A stretch of DNA of 64,000 nucleotides from Candidatus Protochlamydia phocaeensis. Its GTDB lineage: Bacteria > Chlamydiota > Chlamydiia > Chlamydiales > Parachlamydiaceae. The DNA is taken from NCBI RefSeq assembly GCF_001545115.1, contig NZ_FCNU01000002.1:141819-205818 (forward strand). The letters are read 5' to 3'. Below are positions 44,515 through 53,112 of the stretch, piece after piece. A program made the position numbers and the translations under genes. Each line of letters starts with the position of its first letter. Position 1 is the stretch's first letter. The notes under the pieces were generated by a model that made no database searches, was not told the DNA's origin, and was given only the letters and a program-made list of their open reading frames with translations.

Positions 44515-46620
44515 ATGAAAAAGAAACTTTCTCCTGTTATTCAACCCGAAACAGAATTGCAAACTGATGTAGGCTATCCTTATCCTTTCGGCGCAACAGA
44601 ACAAGAAGGCGGAGTGAATTTTGCTTTCTTTAACAAAGAGGCTGAAAAGCTTAACTTATGCTTATTCCATGAAAACAATTTAGCAATTCCTTTTAAAGAA
44701 ATTGAGCTTGATCCGGCCATTCATAAAACAGGGCACGTCTGGCATATTCTAGTGCATCAGCTTCCCTCTTCTTGCGTATATGGCTTTCGCCTATTTCCCC
44801 ATAAGCCTAAGGATGCTCAGCAAAATGCGGAGAATGCTCAAGATAAAGAAGTCAGCCATCTATTATTAGATCCCTATGCTAAAGCTGTAGCCAGCCATGC
44901 TAACTGGGGCGGCCCTCCCGATCAAAACGAGCCTTATCATCCGCTCGGTAAAGTCATTCTGCATTCCCCTTTTGATTGGGAAGGAATTAATCCTCCTCGC
45001 ATTCCATGGAAAAATCTTGTTCTCTATGAAATGCATGTCAGGGGATTTACGCGCGATGACTCAAGCAGGACAGCACATCCAGGCACTTATGATGGATTAA
45101 TCGAAAAAATCCCATACTTAAAACAACTGGGAATCAATGCCATCGAGCTTATGCCTGTCTTTGAATTCAATGAGACAGAAGCGATGCAAGTGCACCCCCA
45201 AACAAAAAAGAAGCTCGTCAATTACTTTGGCTATTCGACTGTTAATTTTTTTTCTCTCATGAGCCGATATGCGGCCGATTCAAACTTAGACAAAGCCATC
45301 CTGGAATTTAAACGGATGGTCAAGGAACTGCACCGAAATGGTATTGAAGTCATTTTAGATGTGGTCTACAACCATACTTTTGAAGGCAATCATCAAGGCC
45401 CCGTTGCTTCCTTTCGGGGATGCGATCCGCACGCTTATTATATGATCGACGCGCAAGGCAATTACCTCAACTTTTCGGGTTGCGGCAATACGTTTAACTG
45501 CAATCATCCCGTGACTAGAGAATTAATCTTAGAATCCTTGCGTTACTGGGTGACAGAAATGCGGGTGGATGGATTCCGCTTTGATTTGGCCTCTATTTTA
45601 ACGCGGGCAGAAAATGGAGCGCCGCTTGGCAATCCTCCTATCGTAGAAGCGATTTCTCAAGATCCCATCTTGGCGAATACAAAATTGATTGCCGAGGCGT
45701 GGGATGCAGGCGGCCTTTACCAAGTCGGAGGATTTTATCCCGGGACCCGTTGGAGTGAATGGAATGGCCGCTACCGCGATGTCGTCCGTCGCTTCATTAA
45801 AGGCACGTCAGGCCAAAAGACAGCTTTTGCAACAGCCTTAAGCGGCTCACAAGATCTATATGGATGGCGCGGGTCTCCCTGCTGCAGCATTAACTTTGTG
45901 ACTGCCCACGACGGCTTCAGCCTAGCCGATCTCGTGACATATAATGAAAAGCACAATCTCGACAATGGGGAAGACAATAGAGACGGCTTCGATCACAATG
46001 ACAGCTGGAACTGTGGATTGGAGGGGCATTCAAACAATAAGAAAATCGTCTTCTTGCGCGAGCGGCAAATACGAAATTTTCATCTTGCCCTGATGCTTTC
46101 ACAGGGCGTTCCCATGCTTCTCATGGGCGATGAATATTGCCATACGCGAAACGGCAACAACAATACGTGGTGCCAGGATAATCAACTCAATTGGTTCTTA
46201 TGGGATCAACTAGAAGCCAAGCCTGGATTTTTCCGCTTTTATCGCTCGTTGATCGAATTTCGTAAGAAGGAGCCCTTGCTAGGAAGAGAGGCTTTTTTAG
46301 AGGATAAGGATGTCTCTTGGCATGGATTGTCCCCTTTAAATCCGGAATGGGAAAACGACAACCGATTTGTCGCTTTCAGCTTGAATATTCCGGATAAAGG
46401 CCCGGACCTTTATGCAGCCTTTAATGCCTCCCATGTTCCTCTTACCATTAATATTCCTCATGCAGGCGAAGGCATGCATTGGGTTTGGGTGGTCAATACG
46501 CATAATCCCCCTCCCGAAGATTTCTTCGAGGAAGGCCAGCGCAAAAGGCTATTAGCGCATACATATCGCATTCCCTCTTATACGGCTATTTTGTTAAAGG
46601 CAGTCCCCAATCCCCCTTAG
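44515..46620 (+). CDS. glgX: Glycogen debranching enzyme GlgX
   Basis: 701 residues. Isoamylase-type enzyme that hydrolyses alpha-1,6 branches of phosphorylase-trimmed glycogen. N-terminal CBM48 domain (about 20-150), then a GH13 barrel: DVVYNHTF, VDGFRFDLASIL (catalytic Asp near 355), AEAWDAGG (catalytic Glu near 395) and TAHDGFSL (Asp near 465). Full length. Follows slc1 and precedes the SpoIID-like gene, the same order as CT042-CT041 in Chlamydia trachomatis. Confidence 0.96.
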   Translation: MKKKLSPVIQPETELQTDVGYPYPFGATEQEGGVNFAFFNKEAEKLNLCLFHENNLAIPFKEIELDPAIHKTGHVWHILVHQLPSSCVYGFRLFPHKPKDAQQNAENAQDKEVSHLLLDPYAKAVASHANWGGPPDQNEPYHPLGKVILHSPFDWEGINPPRIPWKNLVLYEMHVRGFTRDDSSRTAHPGTYDGLIEKIPYLKQLGINAIELMPVFEFNETEAMQVHPQTKKKLVNYFGYSTVNFFSLMSRYAADSNLDKAILEFKRMVKELHRNGIEVILDVVYNHTFEGNHQGPVASFRGCDPHAYYMIDAQGNYLNFSGCGNTFNCNHPVTRELILESLRYWVTEMRVDGFRFDLASILTRAENGAPLGNPPIVEAISQDPILANTKLIAEAWDAGGLYQVGGFYPGTRWSEWNGRYRDVVRRFIKGTSGQKTAFATALSGSQDLYGWRGSPCCSINFVTAHDGFSLADLVTYNEKHNLDNGEDNRDGFDHNDSWNCGLEGHSNNKKIVFLRERQIRNFHLALMLSQGVPMLLMGDEYCHTRNGNNNTWCQDNQLNWFLWDQLEAKPGFFRFYRSLIEFRKKEPLLGREAFLEDKDVSWHGLSPLNPEWENDNRFVAFSLNIPDKGPDLYAAFNASHVPLTINIPHAGEGMHWVWVVNTHNPPPEDFFEEGQRKRLLAHTYRIPSYTAILLKAVPNPP

Positions 46621-46672
46621 AGAGGGTCTTAAAACTCAGGTTAATAGCCTAGATTTGAGATTATTTTCCTAA
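46621..46672 (+). repeat. Core intergenic repeat copy 7
   Basis: CTCAGGTTAATAGCCTAGAT (about 46636-46655) continues as TTGAGATTATTTTCCTAAAA. This is the fullest form of the core repeat tail, shared with the copies near 6155 and 49018. It lies immediately after the glgX stop in the convergent gap with the SpoIID-like gene. Confidence 0.6.
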
Positions 46673-46688
46673 AACGCGGTCCGAGTAA

Positions 46689-46714
46689 AAGCCATATTAA
46701 ATCCAATATGGCTT
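46689..46714 (+). terminator. glgX terminator candidate
   Basis: AAGCCATATT (46689-46698) pairs exactly with AATATGGCTT (46705-46714) across a six-base loop. No long T run follows. Confidence 0.45.
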
Positions 46715-46897
46715 CCCCTCTCAAGTTTCCTTTAGGGAGAAAGCCATCGCGAATAGAAATGGGCTTTGATAGCTGTTAAATAACCTGAATTTGAGCTTGT
46801 TTCTCTTATTTCACGGAAAAATTTTAAATAAGCCATTCAGGCAGAAAAAGAAGCAAATAGACTTGAGATATTCGCGAATAGATAAAGGCCAAGGTGC

Positions 46898-46933
46898 TTT
46901 GCCGGACAGGAAGCCACGCTCCCGTCCGGCAAA
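46898..46933 (-). terminator. Terminator candidate for the SpoIID-like gene
   Basis: TTTGCCGGAC (46898-46907) pairs with GTCCGGCAAA (46924-46933). It lies 18 bases beyond the stop of the minus-strand gene, reading from right to left. Confidence 0.55.
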
Positions 46934-46950
46934 ATTAACGCCTTTATTTG

Positions 46951-47811
46951 TTAGTTAGCGTATTGGATTAACATAATCGTTGTGCCGGGGAAGGCCTTTG
47001 CCAAAATTTGTGCAGCATGTTGTCCGTTTTCCGCCATCTGATTCGCTTCTTCCAAAGATATTTTAGCCATTTCCATGTCTTTATTAGGATGGCCGGGACC
47101 AATAGAATCAAACTGGGCAGCAAAAGGAGTGGCAACCCCTTCATATATTCCCGTTCGGCTCATGATCATATAACGGGTTGCGCGTACAGCCTCGGAAATA
47201 TTTTGCGAAACCGGGACGCGGCCCTGGAATCCCACTTTTTGCGCATCGACAGCCCAGTAAGTATTTTTAGGGTTAACCGTCTGAAAATACGCATTGGTAC
47301 GGGCAACAATAGCAATAGCCGCTAAAGTTTCGGGGTGCAAATTTTGATTTTGATGTTGAGCCAAGACTGAGCGAACATAGTCTTCAACGGAAATTTGATT
47401 GACTGCGCTAAGAGATCCTCCAATATCATAAAAAAACACAAGGCCTTCATATTCCTTACCGTTAATCGCAATCAAAGTGGTCTCTTCATCCGGCCTAATT
47501 TTGATTTGATAAAGACCCGGAAAGGACTCTCCCCATTTTAAGCCATCGCTTAAGGCTTGAATTTGACGGCTTTTTCCAGCAAAGCGCGAACTAATATAGG
47601 AATCTGTATAAGGGTCAAATAAGCTATACTTCCCTTTGACTTCTAGGTGCGCCCCTTCCACATCATGGAGTACCAAAATGCGAATAGAGGGCGGAGTTGA
47701 CTTGCTTCGTCCTTTCCATGTATCCACAATATTGTCCCACATTCCAGCCTGCAAAGAGGAAGTAGTAAAAGGTAAAATGGTGAGGAAAAGCAGGAGTAAT
47801 CTCAGAATCAT
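46951..47811 (-). CDS. SpoIID/LytB-domain protein (CT041-like)
   Basis: 286 residues with a signal-type hydrophobic N-terminus (about 3-19, ending AG). The central region SVEDYVRSVLAQHQ ... PETLAAIAIVARTNAYF (141-176) has the SpoIID family pattern, and HAAQILAKAFPGT near the end matches its C-terminal signature. SpoIID proteins are lytic enzymes that cut peptidoglycan glycan strands; a chlamydial homologue has been reported to act at the division septum. The position of the catalytic Glu in the usual AxEM is His153 here, and the Gly-rich GHGVGMSQ block is absent, so lytic activity is uncertain. Position between glgX and ruvB matches CT041. Confidence 0.75.
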   Translation of the reverse strand: MILRLLLLFLTILPFTTSSLQAGMWDNIVDTWKGRSKSTPPSIRILVLHDVEGAHLEVKGKYSLFDPYTDSYISSRFAGKSRQIQALSDGLKWGESFPGLYQIKIRPDEETTLIAINGKEYEGLVFFYDIGGSLSAVNQISVEDYVRSVLAQHQNQNLHPETLAAIAIVARTNAYFQTVNPKNTYWAVDAQKVGFQGRVPVSQNISEAVRATRYMIMSRTGIYEGVATPFAAQFDSIGPGHPNKDMEMAKISLEEANQMAENGQHAAQILAKAFPGTTIMLIQYAN

Positions 47812-47954
47812 CTTTTTTTCTCCTTCATTAAAAATCTAAATCTTATATTTTTCATTGTTTAAGAGGACTTCTTAAAACCGTTTGCTTTAAAATGAAATGA
47901 AAATTGCCTTCAAAACTCAAATAAATCAAGACGCTTAAATTTCAAACTCCTCTC

Positions 47955-48953
47955 CTATGCGGATTTTTCCAATCCTAAATGCTGATACCCCAAATCCGTC
48001 ACTTCACGTCCTCTTGGAGTACGCTTCAGTAAGCCTTGCAAAATCAGGTAAGGTTCATAAACTTCTTCAATTGTGGAGGCTTCTTCTCCAATAGAAGCAG
48101 AAATAGCATTAAGCCCGACAGGTCCGCCATTATAATGCTGAACCATGATTTGCAGCATTTTTTTATCCATTTCATCCAGCCCTTTCTCATCAATAGCCAA
48201 CATCGCCAAAGCTTGATGAACAACCGAGCAATTGATTTGATTATTGGCTTTCATCTGAGCAAAATCGCGTACCCATCTTAATAAATGATTGGCAATGCGC
48301 GGAGTCCCTCTGGACCGCTTGGCAATTTCAAAAGCGGCGTCTTCCTCTAAACTGATATTGAGAATGCGGCTCGTTCGTCGGATAATCTGCTGCAAAATGG
48401 AAGGATCATAATAATCTAACCGGCATGTAAAGGCAAAACGGGAACGCAAAGGCTCGGATAATAAGCCTAAACGCGTTGTGGCGCCTGCCAAGGTAAACTT
48501 ATTTAATTTAACTTGGACGCTCCGTGCATTAGGCCCGCTATCAATCATGAGATCAAGGGCGAAGTCTTCCATCGCTTGGTAAAGATATTCCTCTACCGCT
48601 CGATTCAAGCGATGAATTTCATCAATGAATAAAACATCTCCGGTTTTTAAACTCGTCAGAATTCCCGCTAAATCGCCCGCTTTCTCAATCACAGGCCCTG
48701 ACGTGACAACTAAATTAGTGCCCATGGCTTTGGCCAAAATATTTGCCAACGTTGTTTTACCTAATCCTGGGGGACCGCTAAATAGGCAATGCCCTAAGGT
48801 CTCTCCCCTTTGCTGCGCTGCCCCGATAAGCACTTCTAAACGATCTCGGATCGAGTCCTGCCCCATAAACTCAGCTAAACACTGGGGACGTAAAGGCACT
48901 TCAAAAGGAAGGTCTTGTCGCGAAATAGAAGATTCAATAAAACTTTTTGCCAT
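47955..48953 (-). CDS. ruvB: Holliday junction branch-migration helicase RuvB
   Basis: 332 residues from ATG 48953 (MAKSFIESS), preferred to the longer frame that opens with TTG 48986. AAA+ motor with Walker A GPPGLGKTTLANILAKA, Walker B VLFIDEIHRLN, sensor TRLGLLSEPLRSRF and the C-terminal winged helix with YEPYLILQGLLKRTPRGREVT. Works with RuvA in recombination. It is separated by 143 bases from the SpoIID-like gene, the CT040-CT041 order. Confidence 0.97.
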   Translation of the reverse strand: MAKSFIESSISRQDLPFEVPLRPQCLAEFMGQDSIRDRLEVLIGAAQQRGETLGHCLFSGPPGLGKTTLANILAKAMGTNLVVTSGPVIEKAGDLAGILTSLKTGDVLFIDEIHRLNRAVEEYLYQAMEDFALDLMIDSGPNARSVQVKLNKFTLAGATTRLGLLSEPLRSRFAFTCRLDYYDPSILQQIIRRTSRILNISLEEDAAFEIAKRSRGTPRIANHLLRWVRDFAQMKANNQINCSVVHQALAMLAIDEKGLDEMDKKMLQIMVQHYNGGPVGLNAISASIGEEASTIEEVYEPYLILQGLLKRTPRGREVTDLGYQHLGLEKSA

Positions 48954-49017
48954 TTCTATATGCCTACAATTAGTGGATGGCGACAATTACAAAGTAAAGC
49001 GCAATTCTTTAAAGGCC

Positions 49018-49060
49018 GTCGAATTGCTAATTGCCTATATTCAAGATTATTTTCCGTTAG
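49018..49060 (+). repeat. Core intergenic repeat copy 8
   Basis: GTCGAATTGCTAATTGCCTA (49018-49037) followed by TATTCAAGATTATTTTCCG. The start matches the copies at 42118 and 58206, the tail matches 6155 and 46641. It lies upstream of ruvB in a 504-base AT-rich gap with no gene. Confidence 0.65.
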
Positions 49061-49457
49061 GCGTGTTGTCAATTAGCCTTCGTCAATCTTGAAAGTATAG
49101 AATACAGAATGAAAGGAATTTAAGCAAAGCTCTCGCACAATTTTAATAACCCTTTGTTTTAATAAATAAAATAATAAATTAATGATTGAGAAACTTTAAC
49201 GACTTCAAATCATTTTTAAAATCTTAAAAAAATAAACAAAAGAAATTTATAATCAACAACTTATCAGTCGATTTACTTCTTCAACAAGGAATTCTCTTCA
49301 TAGCTAGATCAATGAAATTTAGAAAAAAACAATGCTTGATTTATTGGATGAAAATTCTTATGTCTTAATTAAATTTATTGCTAATCCTTTATATCGAAAT
49401 GAATTCAAAGAACATGTTTAGATAAGTGCTTGCACTTGTCTTTAAGAAAGGTCCGAC

Positions 49458-51797
49458 ATGAGGAAAAATTCACCTCCCCCCTATGGTTGGATAATCAACC
49501 ATATGACTTATATTCAAACGTATATTTTCATTTCCATCTTATCAATCCTTCCCCTTATTCCCATTGCTTGCCTTTGGATTAAAAGTCACTTAGAACGCAT
49601 GCATTTTATTGATGCGCAGTTAATGCAAGTGAAAGAGGAAGAGATCCTCAAACAGTTATTCCTTCAAATTCAAACCCATCGTTTATTGGCTCAACGCTAT
49701 TTAGCTGAGGAAGTAGACTTAAGATCAGAAATAGAGATCCTTCAAGGAAAGATAGAGCAATCTTGGCAAGCCATTCAACCTCAACATAACAAGAAGCTGA
49801 ATGGAGATACGCTTTATTCCAACCACTTTTTAACTTATGTCAATTCGATGAATTTAGAAAATAAGTGGAGAACTCTCAAACAAGAAGTTTTTACTCTCTC
49901 TCCACAACAAAGCGAGCAGCTTCATAATCATTTGATCAATGGCCTGCTAATGGAATTTAATTATTTTGGCGATCAATTGAGTTTAGATTATATAGCCAAT
50001 CAAATACATGGCTATGACGCTATTCAAGCTCTAATTTCCAAACTTCCTTTTTTACAGGAAAAGTTAGCCCAACTATCCCTATCCAGTGAAAAAAGGCTTG
50101 CAAGTTCCCTTACACCGGATCTCCAGCAGCATTTATCTAATCTGATTTATTCTATTAACTCCTTATTAGCTTATTTAAAGTTCAATCTCATTCCGAACAA
50201 TTTAGAAAAGCCTCTTAATAGCCCTGAAATGGAAAAATCGCTGCTCACTAGTTTTAATGACTATAATGGGGCCATAGAGAATTTGATCGCCTTTATCAAT
50301 AATCATTTGATCGATCCGTCAAAATCAGCTGCAAATATTGGTCAGCTTGGCAATTTAAGCGATACAGTGTTTTCTATGGGCTCTAATCTATGGAATCAAA
50401 GTTTAAAGGCTCTTCAAGAGATCCTCCTGTATGAGAGAAAATATCAAGCTTTTGAGCTTTGGCTTGTCCTATTCCTTACGCTTTTATTAGTCGTCTTTTC
50501 CTTTGCTTCGGGCCTGGTCGTCACGCATAAAGCGACTATGCGGTTAAACAACTTGACCCAAGCAACCAATAGCTTTACCAACGGCAATTTATCCATTCGC
50601 GTTCCGGTCATTTACGATGATGAAATTGGACGCCAATCCCAGGCCTTTAACCACATGGCGCAAAAATTGGAGCAAATCATTAATCATCTGTACGAATTAT
50701 TAGACGCCATAACGGCTATTTCTAAAGGGAACTTAACGTCACGCATTCAAGTAGCTGAAGGGAATACGGAATTTAACGAAGTCGCTAAATCTTTCAATAA
50801 AATGGCCGAATCGTTCGAAACGATTCTTGGTCGCCTACAGCAAATTGGATTAACTCTAACCAATTCAGCCAGCGAAATCGCATCCGCTTCTAAAGAACAA
50901 GAAACCATTATTGTCGAACAAGAAGCGACCACAAAGGAAATCGCCTTGGCAGCCCAAGAAATTTCTTCGACAGCCAAAGAGTATGCCAATACGATGAATG
51001 AGATCAGCATTGTCGCCGAGCAAACCTCGCATTTGGCCGTCACTGGCAAAAACTCCCTAACGAACATGGAAGCCATCATGCGGCAGATGGTCAATGCGTC
51101 CGGCAATATTGCCACCAAGCTTGCCGTCCTCAACGAAAAAGCGGGCAACATCACAAACGTCATTACGACCATCACTAAGGTCGCCGACCAAACCAACCTG
51201 CTATCGCTTAATGCCTCGATCGAGGCAGAGAAGGCCGGAGAATACGGCCGCAGCTTTGCTGTAATTGCCCGAGAGATCCGCCGCTTGGCAGATCAGACGG
51301 CTGTTTCCACTCTCGATATCGAAAGGACCGCCAATGAAATTATGACTGCCGTCTCTTCAAGCGTCATGAGCGTAGACGATTTTACGCAAGAAATCCGCAA
51401 TGGAGTGGGCCAAGTTCAAGCCGTTAGTCAGCAGTTGACCAAGATCATTGAGCAAGTGGAAAGTTTCACCTCTCGCTTTGAAAGGGTCAATCAAGGCATG
51501 CAGGCCCAATCGACAGGAGCAGAGCAAATCAATGAATCCATCTCGCAGTTAAGCCAGACGGCACAGCAAATCAGCGAATCCATCCACCAATTTCAAAGAA
51601 CAATTCAGGAACTCAATAAGGCAGCAAGCGAACTGCATATTCTTACGCCTTTTGTTCATACCAGTATACAGTCGTCAGCTCCTCATGAACCTTCTCTGCC
51701 TGCTCCTTCTAATATGGCCGGTTCCCTTCAGCAGCTAGACCAGACACTCAACAATCTGAATAGGGAAACAAATAGACTTAAAAATTTATATGAGTGA
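49458..51797 (+). CDS. Methyl-accepting chemotaxis-type membrane receptor
   Basis: 779 residues. Two membrane segments (about 20-42 and 332-353) flank an extracytoplasmic sensor domain of about 290 residues without a known fold. Then two HAMP-like units (about 354-405 with [16 protein letters not shown], and 410-455 with [16 protein letters not shown]). Then a long helical signalling domain (about 470-735) whose tip [20 protein letters not shown] is that of MCP proteins. No CheA, CheW or CheY appears in the window. Preceded by AAAGGTCC and ATG. It is upstream of the type III translocon operon, 261 bases away, on the same strand. Ligand unknown. Confidence 0.85.
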   Translation: MRKNSPPPYGWIINHMTYIQTYIFISILSILPLIPIACLWIKSHLERMHFIDAQLMQVKEEEILKQLFLQIQTHRLLAQRYLAEEVDLRSEIEILQGKIEQSWQAIQPQHNKKLNGDTLYSNHFLTYVNSMNLENKWRTLKQEVFTLSPQQSEQLHNHLINGLLMEFNYFGDQLSLDYIANQIHGYDAIQALISKLPFLQEKLAQLSLSSEKRLASSLTPDLQQHLSNLIYSINSLLAYLKFNLIPNNLEKPLNSPEMEKSLLTSFNDYNGAIENLIAFINNHLIDPSKSAANIGQLGNLSDTVFSMGSNLWNQSLKALQEILLYERKYQAFELWLVLFLTLLLVVFSFASGLVVTHKATMRLNNLTQATNSFTNGNLSIRVPVIYDDEIGRQSQAFNHMAQKLEQIINHLYELLDAITAISKGNLTSRIQVAEGNTEFNEVAKSFNKMAESFETILGRLQQIGLTLTNSASEIASASKEQETIIVEQEATTKEIALAAQEISSTAKEYANTMNEISIVAEQTSHLAVTGKNSLTNMEAIMRQMVNASGNIATKLAVLNEKAGNITNVITTITKVADQTNLLSLNASIEAEKAGEYGRSFAVIAREIRRLADQTAVSTLDIERTANEIMTAVSSSVMSVDDFTQEIRNGVGQVQAVSQQLTKIIEQVESFTSRFERVNQGMQAQSTGAEQINESISQLSQTAQQISESIHQFQRTIQELNKAASELHILTPFVHTSIQSSAPHEPSLPAPSNMAGSLQQLDQTLNNLNRETNRLKNLYE

Positions 51798-51963
51798 GGC
51801 ATAACTAAGTGTTTAAAAGACTGCATTTAGAGGCTATATTAACGCATAAATCGACTAGCTATCTGAAGGTGGCAAAAAGAATTTTTCGAGAAGGCGTAAA
51901 GCATTATTTAGAATTCTTAACCTAAATTTTACATAATCCTTTTTTTAATTCCATTTAAAAAGG

Positions 51964-51992
51964 TTTACTTTATTACTATAATTTGTTATAAT
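51964..51992 (+). promoter_or_regulatory. Candidate promoter of the type III translocon operon
   Basis: TTTACT (51964-51969), a 17-base spacer and TATAAT (51987-51992) with TG one base upstream (TGTTATAAT, extended -10). The leader to the first gene is about 60 bases. A second TATAAT sits at 51977. The same TGTTATAAT occurs ahead of the gene at 11517. Confidence 0.55.
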
Positions 51993-52058
51993 TATGCTTT
52001 ACTTATGTCATTTTTAATTATTAATAATATAGACGATAAGGAAAATTAGGAGGTTAAT

Positions 52059-52610
52059 ATGGCGGAACGCAGTAAGATGATCGAGGATGATCTGGCCATT
52101 CGTTTGCCTACCCACGATATTTTGTCGACTCCAGTTCTTATTGAAGCCGTCAAATTTTATGCCTACCATGGCAAAGAAATTAAAAATAAAATCGACCAAA
52201 TCGCTGCCGAAGTGACGCAACGGCAAGAGAAAATGAAGTTCCTTCACGAGATTGTTCAAGAGCTCAATAGCTCTATTGATGGATCGGACAAATTGGATAT
52301 CGGTAAAAACGAGCAGTTAAAAGAGAAGCTTCGCATCGCCAAAGAGATGGGGGTTAACATTCCGCTCGATTCAAAATCGAGTGATACAAATGTCATTGTA
52401 AAAACGTCTTTTAGTTCGACTGAACGTGATCGCTTATTAGAAAATTTGCACTTAACTGCCGATACCTGGGATAAAGAAAATAAGCAGCAAACGCAGAAGA
52501 TGCAAATTTATATTCAAGAGTCTGACCGTTATTTGATGTTGGCCAATCAAGTCTTGAAATATGAAGATAAGCCGAAACGCTCGGCATTATCAGGTATTAA
52601 AGGGAGCTAA
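52059..52610 (+). CDS. Coiled-coil protein, candidate type III needle-tip protein
   Basis: 183 residues, start ATG with AGGAGG six bases upstream. Acidic, Lys/Glu-rich, no signal peptide, predicted mainly helical with coiled-coil-like heptads (about 30-75 and 130-165). No sequence family recognised. It is the first of four genes in the order (unknown) - SycD-like chaperone - large hydrophobic protein - small hydrophobic protein. In Yersinia and Salmonella pathogenicity island 2 this first slot holds the needle-tip protein (LcrV or SseB). That slot plus size (SseB about 196, EspA about 192) makes a tip or filament role plausible. Sequence proof is lacking. Confidence 0.5.
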   Translation: MAERSKMIEDDLAIRLPTHDILSTPVLIEAVKFYAYHGKEIKNKIDQIAAEVTQRQEKMKFLHEIVQELNSSIDGSDKLDIGKNEQLKEKLRIAKEMGVNIPLDSKSSDTNVIVKTSFSSTERDRLLENLHLTADTWDKENKQQTQKMQIYIQESDRYLMLANQVLKYEDKPKRSALSGIKGS

Positions 52611-52616
52611 TGGAAG

Positions 52617-53090
52617 ATGCTAGGCGAATCCTTTGATCAATTCGAAACCTATCTGTTAGAATTGATGGGCAAGCAGCCGGACGGAGAGAACATCCTTGCA
52701 CTTTCCCTTAAGCAAGAAAAAGAGATGTATTATATGGCTTATCATCTCTATCGGGATCAGCAATTTGAAGACGCATGCCATTTTTTCCGCCTTTTAGTCG
52801 TTGTCAATCCCCTAGAGCCCAAATATTGGAAAGGATTGGGGGCGAGCTTGCAAATGCTGCAGCATTATCAAGATGCATTGAACTGCTATATTTGCACGCA
52901 AATTCTGCATCGCGATCAGCCAGATCCCTATCTATACGTCTATGCTGCAGATTGCTACTTTGCTCTCAAGCAAATTCCATCGGGCTTAAAAGCCTTAGAA
53001 GCCGCTCGCTTGAGTGCGGAAGAACAGCAGGATCCAAGAGTCCTCAAGCATGTGGCCTTAATGAAGGAAGTCTGGTCAAAACAAGCATAA
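52617..53090 (+). CDS. SycD/LcrH-like type III translocator chaperone
   Basis: 157 residues. Tetratricopeptide chaperone for the type III translocator proteins. The motif series is recognisable: LYRDQQFEDACHFFRLLVVV, then PKYWKGLGASLQMLQHYQDA and PYLYVYAADCYFALKQ, in line with SycD, SscA and the chlamydial LcrH paralogues (CT576, CT862). Three TPRs cover about residues 35-140. It follows the first gene by six bases, with GGAAG before the start. Confidence 0.87.
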   Translation: MLGESFDQFETYLLELMGKQPDGENILALSLKQEKEMYYMAYHLYRDQQFEDACHFFRLLVVVNPLEPKYWKGLGASLQMLQHYQDALNCYICTQILHRDQPDPYLYVYAADCYFALKQIPSGLKALEAARLSAEEQQDPRVLKHVALMKEVWSKQA

Positions 53091-53112
53091 TAAAATTATA
53101 TAGGATACGATT

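Noticed and set aside
48625..49092. Plus-strand ORF opposite the ruvB start
   Set aside because: It is the reverse of a highly conserved gene and has no start signal of its own; its end merely runs into the intergenic repeat.
49310..49367. 18-residue ORF (MKFRKKQCLIYWMKILMS)
   Set aside because: No ribosome-binding site and very short, in an AT-rich gap; not distinguishable from chance.
51798..52058. Possible short gene between the receptor and the translocon operon
   Set aside because: No ORF with a ribosome-binding site; the stretch holds AT-rich promoter-like sequence only.
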